Of a stretch of 64,000 nt of DNA, positions 55,009-63,883 are shown piece by piece; position 1 is the stretch's first letter; every line of letters begins with the position of its first letter. The position numbers were made by a program, and so were the translations under genes. The stretch is from NCBI RefSeq assembly GCF_025403485.1, contig NZ_CP099966.1, positions 3,261,001 through 3,325,000 of the forward strand, given 5' to 3'. Under the pieces are notes generated by a model. The model had not been told where the DNA came from. It did no database searches and saw only the letters and a program-made list of their open reading frames with translations. This stretch comes from Chryseobacterium paludis (GTDB taxonomy: Bacteria; Bacteroidota; Bacteroidia; Flavobacteriales; Weeksellaceae).

Positions 55009-55380
55009 ATGAAAGAAATAAAGTTAACAGATTCCGAAAAGGGGATTATGGAAATTCTTTGGGATAAACAAAAGGTTTTCATGAAAGATATTCTAGACCT
55101 TTACCCTGAACCAAAGCCGGCTTCCACAACAGTCGCAACCTTATTAAAAAGGATGCAGAATAAAGATCTTGTAGGCTATACATTATATGGAAATTCTCGT
55201 GAATACTATCCAAAAGTAGGTAAAGGAGAATATTTCAAGGAAGAAATGACTTCTATGATTGACCGTTTTTTCGACAGTTCGGTAACACAATTTGCATCAT
55301 TTTTTACGTCTAATGCAAAATTATCTCAAAAACAGTTGATAGAACTCCGCGAAATAATTGATCAACAAATAAAAGATTAA
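55009..55380 (+). CDS. BlaI/MecI/CopY-family transcriptional repressor
   Basis: A 123-residue winged-helix repressor. The DNA-binding domain (about 1-70) includes LTDSEKGIMEILWDKQ and PKPASTTVATLLKRMQNKDLVGY, characteristic of the Penicillinase_R family, and the C terminus dimerises. The protein lies directly before an M56 peptidase gene (2 bp), the layout of BlaI-BlaR systems in which the membrane protease triggers repressor cleavage. Autoregulation is supported by the operator upstream. Confidence 0.93.
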   Translation: MKEIKLTDSEKGIMEILWDKQKVFMKDILDLYPEPKPASTTVATLLKRMQNKDLVGYTLYGNSREYYPKVGKGEYFKEEMTSMIDRFFDSSVTQFASFFTSNAKLSQKQLIELREIIDQQIKD

Positions 55381-55382
55381 AG

Positions 55383-56828
55383 ATGCTTTACATTTTTCTC
55401 AAAATAATTTTATGCTCTTCGCTACTTATTGCGGTGTATTATTTTTTATTGGAAAAAGAAAAAATGTATCGTTTCAACAGATTTTTCTTACTTTTTTCAT
55501 TACTGTTTTCATACTCGGTTCCTTTCATTTCAATTACAGTGGAAAATCCAATTTCAAAACAGAAATCACAACTCATTTTTGAAGAGGCAACCCAGCAAAT
55601 ACAATCACTCTCTGCAAAACAGGAAAGCTTTGACTGGGCGAACGCATTATGGATCATATATGGGATCATTGCTATTGCCCTCCTTGTAAAAGCCATCATT
55701 TCAATCCTGAAGATTAAAAATATTAAAGGAAAAAAAATAACTCACTTCAACTACAAAATAATATTAACAGAAAATAATCTGTCTCCTTTTACTTTTTCAA
55801 ACACCATTTATCTTGGAAAAAACTACCTAGTCAATGGTAAAATAGATCCACGAATATTTTTACACGAAAAAAGCCATTTGGATCAAAAGCATAGCTGGGA
55901 TCTATTTTTAATCGAAATTATTAAAATCTTAACATGGTTTAATCCTGCTATTTATTTTTATAAAAAAGCAATCATTACCAATCATGAGTTTCTCGCTGAT
56001 GAGACTGTTCTGGAAAATAATTTCAATGTTAGGGATTATCAGAATTTAATCCTTAATGAAATAATTGATTCTCAAAAGCTTGAATTTACTCATCCATTTA
56101 ATTTTAACAATACAAAAAAAAGATTTATTATGATGAACACTAAACAATCAAAATTTACCTGGCTGAAAAAAACAGCGGCACTTCCCATATTAATAATAGC
56201 CTTTGGTCTTTTTGTGGAGAAAACATACGCCAGCAATTCTGTTTCAAATATAGATGACTCAAAAGAGCATGGAAAAATATCGTTGATAAATGCTTCACAA
56301 AAAACAGCTGACGAACAAGAAAGCACAACGAACAAAATAATTGCTTCGGATACCATTCGTCCAACAAAAAAAGGAGCAGCCAAGAAAGGGAAAATCAATC
56401 GAAATTCTGAAATGGCTCCACCACCACCTCCTCCAGTAGAGAAAACAAAAGGAAAGAAAGCGAATATGGCTGGAAACCCTGATGTTCCGCCGCCACCACC
56501 CCCAGCAAACAACTCTTTTGTTCAGGCAAAATTTCCGCAAGGAATTAATGAGCTAAGAAACAAAATTTCCAAGAACTTCAATGGAAGTCTTCTTAATGGA
56601 AATGAAGGGCATATACGATCCGACGTTTTTATCTCAATTAAAGAAGATGGCACAGTTGACAAGATAACAACAGATGGTAATAACAGGGTTTTTAATGATG
56701 AAGTTTACAGAACGGTAAAGTCTGCTACAGAAAACGTAAAATGGGAGCCAGCACTTGCTGATGGCAAACCAGCCGCAACTGTCTTCAGACTTCCAATAAC
56801 GATGACTTTTGAATATGGTAAAAAATGA
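55383..56828 (+). CDS. BlaR1-like M56 membrane peptidase fused to a TonB C-terminal domain
   Basis: A 481-residue signal protein. The membrane part (about 1-280, roughly four helices) contains the M56 zinc motif HEKSH (161-165). After a helix near 265-285 comes a periplasmic linker with two proline runs (PPPPPP at about 344 and 370), then a TonB-C-like domain (FKINxI-like VFISIKEDGTVDKI to FRLPITMTFEY). The penicillin-binding sensor domain of true BlaR1 is absent; the TonB-C domain replaces it. This architecture is frequent in Bacteroidota, and the signal is unknown. Confidence 0.9.
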   Translation: MLYIFLKIILCSSLLIAVYYFLLEKEKMYRFNRFFLLFSLLFSYSVPFISITVENPISKQKSQLIFEEATQQIQSLSAKQESFDWANALWIIYGIIAIALLVKAIISILKIKNIKGKKITHFNYKIILTENNLSPFTFSNTIYLGKNYLVNGKIDPRIFLHEKSHLDQKHSWDLFLIEIIKILTWFNPAIYFYKKAIITNHEFLADETVLENNFNVRDYQNLILNEIIDSQKLEFTHPFNFNNTKKRFIMMNTKQSKFTWLKKTAALPILIIAFGLFVEKTYASNSVSNIDDSKEHGKISLINASQKTADEQESTTNKIIASDTIRPTKKGAAKKGKINRNSEMAPPPPPPVEKTKGKKANMAGNPDVPPPPPPANNSFVQAKFPQGINELRNKISKNFNGSLLNGNEGHIRSDVFISIKEDGTVDKITTDGNNRVFNDEVYRTVKSATENVKWEPALADGKPAATVFRLPITMTFEYGKK

Positions 56829-56838
56829 TAATAATTGT

Positions 56839-56865
56839 AAGAGTCCGCTTTAGGACTCTTTTTTA
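56839..56865 (+). terminator. Terminator after the M56 peptidase gene
   Basis: Stem aagagtcc/ggactctt with a 6-nt loop followed by Ts. Confidence 0.8.
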
Positions 56866-56882
56866 TTTCATAAATTTGATGT

Positions 56883-58874
56883 ATGAATTTCAATCTTCAC
56901 TCAGAATACAAACCAACCGGAGATCAGCCTCAAGCTATTGAAAAACTTACCGAAGGAATTGAAATCGGTGAGAAATATCAGACTTTACTAGGGGTCACAG
57001 GATCTGGAAAAACTTTTACAATAGCCAATGTTGTAAACAATGTTCAAAAGCCTACCCTGGTTTTAGCGCATAATAAAACTTTGGCAGCCCAGCTCTTCAT
57101 GGAGTTTAAGGAGTTTTTCCCTGACAATGCTGTCGAGTATTTTGTAAGCTATTATGATTACTATCAGCCTGAAGCTTATATTGCAACCACGGGAACCTAT
57201 ATCGAAAAAGATTTGAGCATTAATGAAGAAGTGGAAAAATTACGTCTTTCTGCTACTGCAAGTTTGCTTTCGGGAAGAAGGGACGTATTAATCGTAGCTT
57301 CCGTTTCATGTATCTATGGTATCGGAAACCCATCTGAATTTCACAAATCCCTTATATCGATTGGAATTGGTGAGAAAGTGACAAGAACGGCACTTCTTCA
57401 CTCTTTAGTAAGTGCACTCTATGCAAGAACTCTAAACGAATTTCAGAGGGGAACATTCAGGGTTAAAGGAGATGTAATCGATGTTTTCCCAGCATATGCA
57501 GATGATGGTGTCAGAATTCAGTTCTTTGGTGATGAGATTGAAAAGATCCAGAGTTTCGATCCTGTTACAGGAAATGTAACGTCTAATTTTGAGCAGATTC
57601 AAATCTACCCTGCTAACTTATTTGTTACCTCCAAGGAAACTTTAAATGGAGCAATCAGAAGCATTCAGGATGATATGGTAAAACAAGTGGATTTCTTTAG
57701 CTCCGTAGACAAGCCTTTGGAAGCAAAAAGACTACAGGAAAGAACAGAGCTAGATCTTGAAATGATAAAAGAATTGGGTTACTGTTCGGGAATCGAAAAC
57801 TATTCAAGATATCTGGATGGAAGACTACCTGGTTCTCGACCTTTCTGTCTTATCGATTATTTTCCAAAAGATTTCCTGATGGTCATTGATGAAAGTCACG
57901 TAACTGTTCCTCAGGTTCATGCGATGTATGGCGGCGATAGAAGCAGAAAAGAAGCTCTTGTAGAATACGGCTTCAGACTTCCTGCTGCAATGGATAACAG
58001 ACCATTAAAATTTGACGAATTTGAAACCATGCAGAATCAGGTCATCTATGTTTCGGCAACACCAGCCGATTATGAGTTGGAAAAAACCGGAGGATCCTAT
58101 ATTGAGCAGATCATTCGTCCTACAGGACTTCTGGATCCTGTTATTGAAGTAAGACCATCATTAAATCAAATTGATGACCTGATGGAAGAGATCCATAAAA
58201 GATCTGCTGCAGATGAAAGAGTTTTAGTGACCACACTAACAAAAAAAATGGCTGAAGAGCTCACCAAATATTTTACAAAATTCGGAATAAGAACCAGATA
58301 TATCCATTCAGATGTTGAAACACTGGAACGTATACAGATCATGCAGGATCTAAGGTTGGGAGTTTTCGATGTTTTGATCGGAGTCAACTTATTAAGAGAA
58401 GGATTGGATTTACCTGAAGTTTCGCTGGTTGCTATTTTAGATGCCGACAAAGAAGGAATGCTAAGAAGCAGAAGATCAATGATTCAGACGGTTGGACGTG
58501 CGGCTAGGAATATTAACGGCAAGGCTATCCTATATGCTGACAAGATGACAAAATCGATGCAAGCTACTATAGATGAAACAGAGTACCGCCGTGCAAAACA
58601 GATGCAGCATAATGAAGAAAATGGTTTGGTACCAACTGCTTTAAATAAAAAAATTTCAGAAAATCTAGTTGGAAGAAGTAAGGATTTCCCTGATTCAAAA
58701 TATACCCAAAAGGAAATTATTCAGAAAGTTGCCGAAGCCAAAGCAAATTACGCTACTGAAGATATTGAGAAGATGATCGAGCAAAAGCAAAAAGAAATGG
58801 AAGCGGCAGCAAAAAACCTTGATTTTATAAAAGCGGCAAAGCTTCGTGATGAAATTGCAGGTCTGAAAAACTAA
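56883..58874 (+). CDS. uvrB: Excinuclease ABC subunit B
   Basis: UvrB is the damage-verifying helicase-like core of nucleotide excision repair. The 663-residue product has Walker A GVTGSGKT (37-44), the beta-hairpin YYDYYQPEAYI, Walker B region MVIDESHVT, helicase motif VGRAARN and a C-terminal UVR coiled coil (EKMIEQKQKEMEAAAKNLDF) that contacts UvrC. All family landmarks are present and the length is full. Confidence 0.98.
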   Translation: MNFNLHSEYKPTGDQPQAIEKLTEGIEIGEKYQTLLGVTGSGKTFTIANVVNNVQKPTLVLAHNKTLAAQLFMEFKEFFPDNAVEYFVSYYDYYQPEAYIATTGTYIEKDLSINEEVEKLRLSATASLLSGRRDVLIVASVSCIYGIGNPSEFHKSLISIGIGEKVTRTALLHSLVSALYARTLNEFQRGTFRVKGDVIDVFPAYADDGVRIQFFGDEIEKIQSFDPVTGNVTSNFEQIQIYPANLFVTSKETLNGAIRSIQDDMVKQVDFFSSVDKPLEAKRLQERTELDLEMIKELGYCSGIENYSRYLDGRLPGSRPFCLIDYFPKDFLMVIDESHVTVPQVHAMYGGDRSRKEALVEYGFRLPAAMDNRPLKFDEFETMQNQVIYVSATPADYELEKTGGSYIEQIIRPTGLLDPVIEVRPSLNQIDDLMEEIHKRSAADERVLVTTLTKKMAEELTKYFTKFGIRTRYIHSDVETLERIQIMQDLRLGVFDVLIGVNLLREGLDLPEVSLVAILDADKEGMLRSRRSMIQTVGRAARNINGKAILYADKMTKSMQATIDETEYRRAKQMQHNEENGLVPTALNKKISENLVGRSKDFPDSKYTQKEIIQKVAEAKANYATEDIEKMIEQKQKEMEAAAKNLDFIKAAKLRDEIAGLKN

Positions 58875-58885
58875 ACAGAACAACA

Positions 58886-59269
58886 ATGGAAACAATCATC
58901 ATTATTTGCGGGATTTACTCTTTAATACTTGGTGTGTTTCACTTATTCTTTTGGAAGTTTTTTAATTGGAAAAAAGACCTGGAAAAGCTTTCTCAAGTCA
59001 ACAGAGGAGTTATGCAAATCTTAAACATCCAGATAATTTTTGTCTTCTTCACCACTGGTTTAATATGTCTCTTTTTTAATCATGAAATAACAGGTACAAA
59101 TTTCGGTAAATACTTTCTATTAGCTAATTCTGGATTTTGGGCATTAAGAATAGTTAACCAGTTTATTTTTTTAAGAATTAATGATTACAGAATTCATTTA
59201 TTAACATTTGCGTTTTTTATCGGATCTATACTTTTTCTTGTTCCTGTAATATATTCAGTTAATAAATAA
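58886..59269 (+). CDS. Small membrane protein of unknown function
   Basis: A 127-residue protein with four membrane helices, starting 11 bp after uvrB and likely co-transcribed. The segment FHLFFWKFFNWKKDLEKLS precedes the second helix. No family recognised with confidence. Confidence 0.75.
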   Translation: METIIIICGIYSLILGVFHLFFWKFFNWKKDLEKLSQVNRGVMQILNIQIIFVFFTTGLICLFFNHEITGTNFGKYFLLANSGFWALRIVNQFIFLRINDYRIHLLTFAFFIGSILFLVPVIYSVNK

Positions 59270-59376
59270 AAAAATTGGAAATACAAAAAAGTGACACCGA
59301 CTCTTTTATTTAATTCCATTTTATTTACACATTAAATACTTTAAGGAACTATACATGTAATACACTACTAATAAAT

Positions 59377-59410
59377 AAAAAGAGACAGGCAATAGCTTGT
59401 CTCTTTTTAT
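59377..59410 (+). terminator. Terminator downstream of the uvrB unit
   Basis: A perfect inner stem (agagaca..gc/gc..tgtctct, one mismatch) with A/T flanks forms a hairpin about 110 bp past the membrane protein stop. The symmetric flanks suggest it serves both sides. Confidence 0.75.
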
Positions 59411-59479
59411 TATCAATGTTCTCTTTTTAGAGATATTATAAATTTACTTTAGAGGAGTAGGAAATCATTCAAATAAATC

Positions 59480-59959
59480 TCAATGTGTAAATTCTTTAAT
59501 TACTTCTTTTAAATCAGGATACTGTTCAAGTAATACGCTTCTTTCTGCTAGTTCGAAATCTAAAAAATCAAACCCAGGAGCAACGGTACAACTAACTAAT
59601 GAATAACCTTTCCCATTTGAAATTTTTGCAGCAAACCACAAATTGGCTTCAATTCTTACTTGCGGTATCTGTCCGTTTTCTATAGAATTCCCCAAAATTA
59701 CGGTATGTAGGTTCCCATCTTTTATAAAAACAATTTCCAAAGGCTCTCCTTGATGGAAAAACCATAATTCATCAGATTTAATTCGATGAAAAGAAGATTT
59801 GTTTTCATTTTCCAACAAATAATAAATAGCAGTACTTATGTTTCTTACATTCCCATCTTCTAAGGTTAATGTCTGCTCACATCTGTACGTTTCTTTATAA
59901 TAGCCTCCTTCAGGATGTGGCTCCAATTTTAAAATATCAACGAGCTTTTGAGAATCCAT
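59480..59959 (-). CDS. Cupin-like DUF985 protein
   Basis: 159 residues of the cupin superfamily, matching DUF985: start LVDILKLEPHPEGGYYKETYR, then STAIYYLL and RIKSDELWFFHQGEPLEI, the two cupin half-motifs. Cytoplasmic. The family is often annotated as a putative sugar isomerase or unknown; no substrate is clear. It begins a leftward run of small conserved genes. Confidence 0.85.
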   Translation of the reverse strand: MDSQKLVDILKLEPHPEGGYYKETYRCEQTLTLEDGNVRNISTAIYYLLENENKSSFHRIKSDELWFFHQGEPLEIVFIKDGNLHTVILGNSIENGQIPQVRIEANLWFAAKISNGKGYSLVSCTVAPGFDFLDFELAERSVLLEQYPDLKEVIKEFTH

Positions 59960-59968
59960 CTGTTTATA

Positions 59969-60232
59969 TTAAAATTTATAAGTCTTGGTTTTTATTTTTT
60001 CATAATTTACTGTTCCCCCGCGAAGTGGCGTCAACAGATCCATCAAGCCATTCAGCTTTATTTCATAAATGGTTGAAAGCTGCATTCCAAGTTTTCCTTT
60101 CGGCATTCCCTGTCGTTGAAACCATTCGAGATAACTAATTGGCAAATCAGCCAGTACAGTTCCTTCATGTTTTCCAAACGGCATTTTAGCAACACATATT
60201 TCTTTCAATATTTCTGGGTTTATTCCTTCCAC
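59969..60232 (-). CDS. DUF3820-family protein
   Basis: 87 residues with the family hallmark MPFGKHEGTVLADLPISYLEWF (residues 17-38), as seen in putative quorum-sensing-regulated VreteA-type proteins and DUF3820. It follows the AI-2E transporter gene by 3 bp and precedes the cupin gene by 9 bp. Function unknown. Confidence 0.85.
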   Translation of the reverse strand: MEGINPEILKEICVAKMPFGKHEGTVLADLPISYLEWFQRQGMPKGKLGMQLSTIYEIKLNGLMDLLTPLRGGTVNYEKIKTKTYKF

Positions 60233-60235
60233 AAC

Positions 60236-61327
60236 TTATACTATTAAATCAACTTTATTATCTAAATCATTGTCCTTATCTGGCAACTCCAGTTCAGGAT
60301 GTGCCTCATCATCTGAAAATTCGTTTCTATACACCTGAATGAGTAGAAGAGTAAGAGAGATCAGAATAGGCCCGAAAATCAGCCCCATAAAGCCAAACAA
60401 ATTCATTCCCATAATAATTCCAAATACTGTATTAAGGGGATGAATATCTTCCAGTTTCTTCAAAAGTGTAAAACGCAGCAAATTATCCGTCAGTCCCACG
60501 ACCACCAAACAGTAGACAGCAAGACCAAGTCCCGGTCCTGTATCACCCACAGCAATCATATAAATACAAACCGGAATATACACAATGGCTGCCCCAACAA
60601 CCGGGATCATGGAACCAGCAGCTGTTAATGCAAAAAGTAATACAGGACTGGGTGCACCAAAGATAAAGTACCCTATAAGTGCCACAATCCCCTGGCCAAT
60701 AGCAACAACAGGAATTCCTATGGCATTTGCCATAATCAGCTTTCTCATTTTATCGCCGATCAGAGAGACATTAGCTCTCTTTAAGGGAGCAGATGATGTC
60801 AATATTTTTTCAAAAAGTCTTGGTTTTTCTAAAAGAAAGTAAAGAATAAAATACATTGACATGATTACGGTAAGCGTATTAAAGGTTCCACTAAGAGCAA
60901 CCGAAGAGATTTTTCCTACCGAACCTTTTACCTTATCCATATTTTCCTTACTCAATATATCAAACCCAAACTTTGTATCAATATAAGTATGTATTTTCTC
61001 AAGAAATACATTAAACTTGGTCATATAAGCCTGTGCATTCCCTAGTTTATCAATCAATAGATCAGCTATAAAATAGATCGGCAGAATAAGAATGATCAAA
61101 CTGGCAAGCATTAACACCAGTGATGAAAGCCATGGTTTCCATTTTTTCACCTCCTGCAAATAAAAGTTATACTTGCGACATACAACATAGATCGTAAGTG
61201 CCCCCAAAACCGAAGGTATAAAAAGGGCGAGGTTAAAACAAATCAGCCCCGTCAACACTAATATAATAGCAAGCAAGAAAACCTGCTTTATTGCCACCCC
61301 GCTTATTTGTTTCTCTTTATTTATCAT
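60236..61327 (-). CDS. AI-2E family transporter
   Basis: A 363-residue membrane protein of the AI-2E/PerM family, with about eight helices and a periplasmic loop at 60-130. The conserved segment near PVVGAAIVYIPV and LEDIHPLNTVFGIIMGMNLFGFMGLIFGPIL is characteristic. Members export various small molecules or Na+/H+ antiport ions, so the AI-2 name should not be read literally. It starts 3 bp after the upstream membrane protein gene. Confidence 0.92.
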   Translation of the reverse strand: MINKEKQISGVAIKQVFLLAIILVLTGLICFNLALFIPSVLGALTIYVVCRKYNFYLQEVKKWKPWLSSLVLMLASLIILILPIYFIADLLIDKLGNAQAYMTKFNVFLEKIHTYIDTKFGFDILSKENMDKVKGSVGKISSVALSGTFNTLTVIMSMYFILYFLLEKPRLFEKILTSSAPLKRANVSLIGDKMRKLIMANAIGIPVVAIGQGIVALIGYFIFGAPSPVLLFALTAAGSMIPVVGAAIVYIPVCIYMIAVGDTGPGLGLAVYCLVVVGLTDNLLRFTLLKKLEDIHPLNTVFGIIMGMNLFGFMGLIFGPILISLTLLLIQVYRNEFSDDEAHPELELPDKDNDLDNKVDLIV

Positions 61328-61330
61328 AAT

Positions 61331-62065
61331 TTACTTTAACAATATTTGTCTTGGTTTCCCCAGAAAAGCACAATATGCAGAATACATTACAACCATAATA
61401 AACGGAGCTGTAATAATAACCCCTATGAAGCAAAGTACAATACCTGCAAAAGATATTAACAGTCCAACCACGGTTGTTCCAAGAAAAACACCATAATTTT
61501 CTTTTGCAATATTGAAAGATTTTCCCAAAGCTTCTGTTGCTGAAGCATTTTCAAATAATAAAATTGGATAACCCAACAACAACAAGGGATAAACAAAAAA
61601 GAACGGGATAAAACAAATGGATAGAGCCACACTGGATATAACTCCCGAGATCAGACTGTAAATCAATATATTCACAAAATTCTGACGGTATCCGATAAAT
61701 AAGTCAGCAAATTCAATAGGATTTTTAGTGTTATATTTATTCACAATAAATATTAATCCGACATACAAAGGAGCAAGGAGAATACCCAGCAATCCTGATA
61801 AGGTAAGGTACAACGGAAATCCCGGTGCATTCCAATAGCTAAATCCAGAGAAATCATCACCAGCATCTCTCATTTCTTCCATCATAGAGGCAGAATTGAA
61901 TCCTGTTACCGTTTGAATTATAAATCCACCGATGATATACACTATCATTGCGACAATAGCATAAAGAAAAACTCCTTTATACATTTCGAAGGCATGCGAA
62001 ATAATTGAGCCCGTATCTCTATTAGGTACGGAGCCTTGCTGATCAAATTCGTCGAATCCAGACAT
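61331..62065 (-). CDS. Multi-helix membrane protein, paralogue of 62136 and 19880
   Basis: A 244-residue protein with about six membrane helices after a short cytoplasmic lead (DTGSIISHAFEMYKGVFLYAI). The lead-helix layout, the Gly/Pro loops and a late AxGKSFNIAKEN segment resemble those of the proteins at 62136 and 19880, suggesting a paralogous family (DUF4013/YciC-like). It is part of a leftward run including the AI-2E transporter. Function unknown. Confidence 0.75.
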   Translation of the reverse strand: MSGFDEFDQQGSVPNRDTGSIISHAFEMYKGVFLYAIVAMIVYIIGGFIIQTVTGFNSASMMEEMRDAGDDFSGFSYWNAPGFPLYLTLSGLLGILLAPLYVGLIFIVNKYNTKNPIEFADLFIGYRQNFVNILIYSLISGVISSVALSICFIPFFFVYPLLLLGYPILLFENASATEALGKSFNIAKENYGVFLGTTVVGLLISFAGIVLCFIGVIITAPFIMVVMYSAYCAFLGKPRQILLK

Positions 62066-62135
62066 GGTTTAATTTTTTAATGTTTTACCAAATTTAATTT
62101 TTTTTGATAAAAAAAGCATTAAATAAAGCCAAAAT

Positions 62136-62876
62136 TTAATTTTTTTCTGAAAAAACGGTCTTATACAATGAATATATTATAGCATTCCAAAAAGGAAAAG
62201 TAAAGAGTCCACCCACCAGAAACAATGCGAATCCAACATATTTAAATATAAATGCAACAATAACGCAAACCATTATTTCTACAAAATACATTTTCAAAGC
62301 CTTAAAGTTTAAAGTAATGGCTTCAAAAATTCTTTTATCGGTAAAAAACATCAGTGGAGCAACAAATAGAGTAACCATAACCCATACAATTCCAAGAATA
62401 ATCGTTTGTGCCGACAGCAGGTAAACGAAAAACCAAAATAAAAAGTAACTGATGTACTTAAAGAAATTAGATCCATTATAACCCGCAAACAAATCACCCA
62501 AAACTATTTTCTCCTTAAGATCAATTTTTCTGAATATTTGGAAAAGCCCGAGATTTAAAGGATAAAGAAAAACAATAACCCCTAAAAGGCAATAACTGAA
62601 ATTCTTGTAATTTTCAGTGGCACTTATAACAGCTGCTTTCTCCATATAAGCCTTGGTTCCTAAACGAAAAGCTTCAGCCAATTCTTGATTTTGCTCCCAG
62701 ATCCCAAATCGTGAGGCGAAAAAAAACATTCCTGTAAAAAATATCGCAAAGTAAATAATGGAAAACATCAATTGAAAAATTAAAGTTTTATTCCAATAGA
62801 AAAATGCCTGCTTCAGTATAAAATCAATTCCCGGTTTCTGTGGATATTTGTTCTGCATGTAAAATATTTTGTGCAA
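62136..62876 (-). CDS. Multi-helix membrane protein, paralogue of 61331
   Basis: 246 residues, about six membrane helices, with the lead KPGIDFILKQAFFYWNKTLIFQLMFSIIYF and later FEAITLNFKALKMYFVEI, the same order of elements as its neighbour at 61331 (71 bp apart). It starts the leftward run. Its start lies 29 bp from that of pabB on the other strand. Function unknown. Confidence 0.75.
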   Translation of the reverse strand: MHKIFYMQNKYPQKPGIDFILKQAFFYWNKTLIFQLMFSIIYFAIFFTGMFFFASRFGIWEQNQELAEAFRLGTKAYMEKAAVISATENYKNFSYCLLGVIVFLYPLNLGLFQIFRKIDLKEKIVLGDLFAGYNGSNFFKYISYFLFWFFVYLLSAQTIILGIVWVMVTLFVAPLMFFTDKRIFEAITLNFKALKMYFVEIMVCVIVAFIFKYVGFALFLVGGLFTFPFWNAIIYSLYKTVFSEKN

Positions 62877-62905
62877 AAGTAAACATCAATAAGTACTTTT
62901 GTCGA

Positions 62906-63883
62906 ATGTTTTCAGTGAATCATCAAAAATTTATGGAAATGGACGAGCTTTCTCTTCAGAAAACTCCCTTTTTCTTTATCATCGACTTCCTAAGTGAGAA
63001 GGTTGAAATCTATCTGGAGAATGAGATTGAAAAATCAGGCTTATTAATTGATTTTCAGTCAATTTCAACATCTAATAACAAGGAAGAATTACACAAAGAA
63101 ATAATATGGAAATCATATCCTGAATCATTAGAAAGTTTTAAAAATGGATTTGATGAGGTTCAGAAAAATATTCGTCTTGGAAACTCTTATTTAGTTAATT
63201 ATACACGAAAAACTAAAATAGAAACAAATTTATCCTTGAAAGAAATATTTCTTCACTCCGATGCGAAATATAAAGTTTTTTATAAAGATTTTTTCGTATT
63301 TTTTTCTCCTGAAACTTTTGTAAAGATCATTAATGGTAAAATTTATACTTACCCAATGAAGGGAACTATTGATGCTGCAGTAGAAAATGCAAAAGAAGTT
63401 CTGAAAAACGATAAGAAAGAAAAAGCTGAACATTACACGGTAGTCGATCTGCTTAGGAATGATCTCAGTATGGTAGCAGATGATGTGAAAGTTGATCAGT
63501 TTCAACATATTGATCTTATTAGAACACAACAAAAGGATCTCTACGCGATGAGCTCAGAAATTACAGGAAATTTAAAGCCTGAATTTTCAGGGAAGGTTGG
63601 AAGTATTATGAAAAAATTACTTCCTGCAGGTTCTATTTTAGGAGCACCTAAACCAAAGACCTTGGAGATCATTCAAAAGGCTGAAGGCTATAAAAGGGGC
63701 TATTATACAGGAGTTTGCGGTTGGTTTGATGGCGAAAATGTCGACAGTTGTGTAATGATCCGTTTCATTGAGAAAGAAAATGGCACTCTGTATTTTAAGA
63801 GTGGTGGAGGGATAACCCATATGAGCAAGTTAGAAGACGAATATCAGGAAATGAAAAATAAAATTTATGTTCCAATTTATTGA
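62906..63883 (+). CDS. pabB: Aminodeoxychorismate synthase component I
   Basis: A chorismate-binding enzyme making 4-amino-4-deoxychorismate for folate. The ATG at 62906 (MFSVNHQKF) is used because the upstream extension overlaps the divergent gene. The 325-residue length is short for PabB but normal for the compact Bacteroidota form. The chorismate-binding core contains TYPMKGTID, the EHYTVVDLLRNDLSMVA helix, LLPAGSILGAPKPKT and GYYTGVCGWFDG. It overlaps the following aminotransferase gene by 17 bp, the expected partner for p-aminobenzoate synthesis. Confidence 0.92.
   Translation: MFSVNHQKFMEMDELSLQKTPFFFIIDFLSEKVEIYLENEIEKSGLLIDFQSISTSNNKEELHKEIIWKSYPESLESFKNGFDEVQKNIRLGNSYLVNYTRKTKIETNLSLKEIFLHSDAKYKVFYKDFFVFFSPETFVKIINGKIYTYPMKGTIDAAVENAKEVLKNDKKEKAEHYTVVDLLRNDLSMVADDVKVDQFQHIDLIRTQQKDLYAMSSEITGNLKPEFSGKVGSIMKKLLPAGSILGAPKPKTLEIIQKAEGYKRGYYTGVCGWFDGENVDSCVMIRFIEKENGTLYFKSGGGITHMSKLEDEYQEMKNKIYVPIY

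Noticed and set aside
56090..56540. Minus-strand glycine- and tryptophan-rich frames
   Set aside because: They are antisense shadows of the proline runs in the M56-TonB protein, where CCN codons read as GGN on the other strand.
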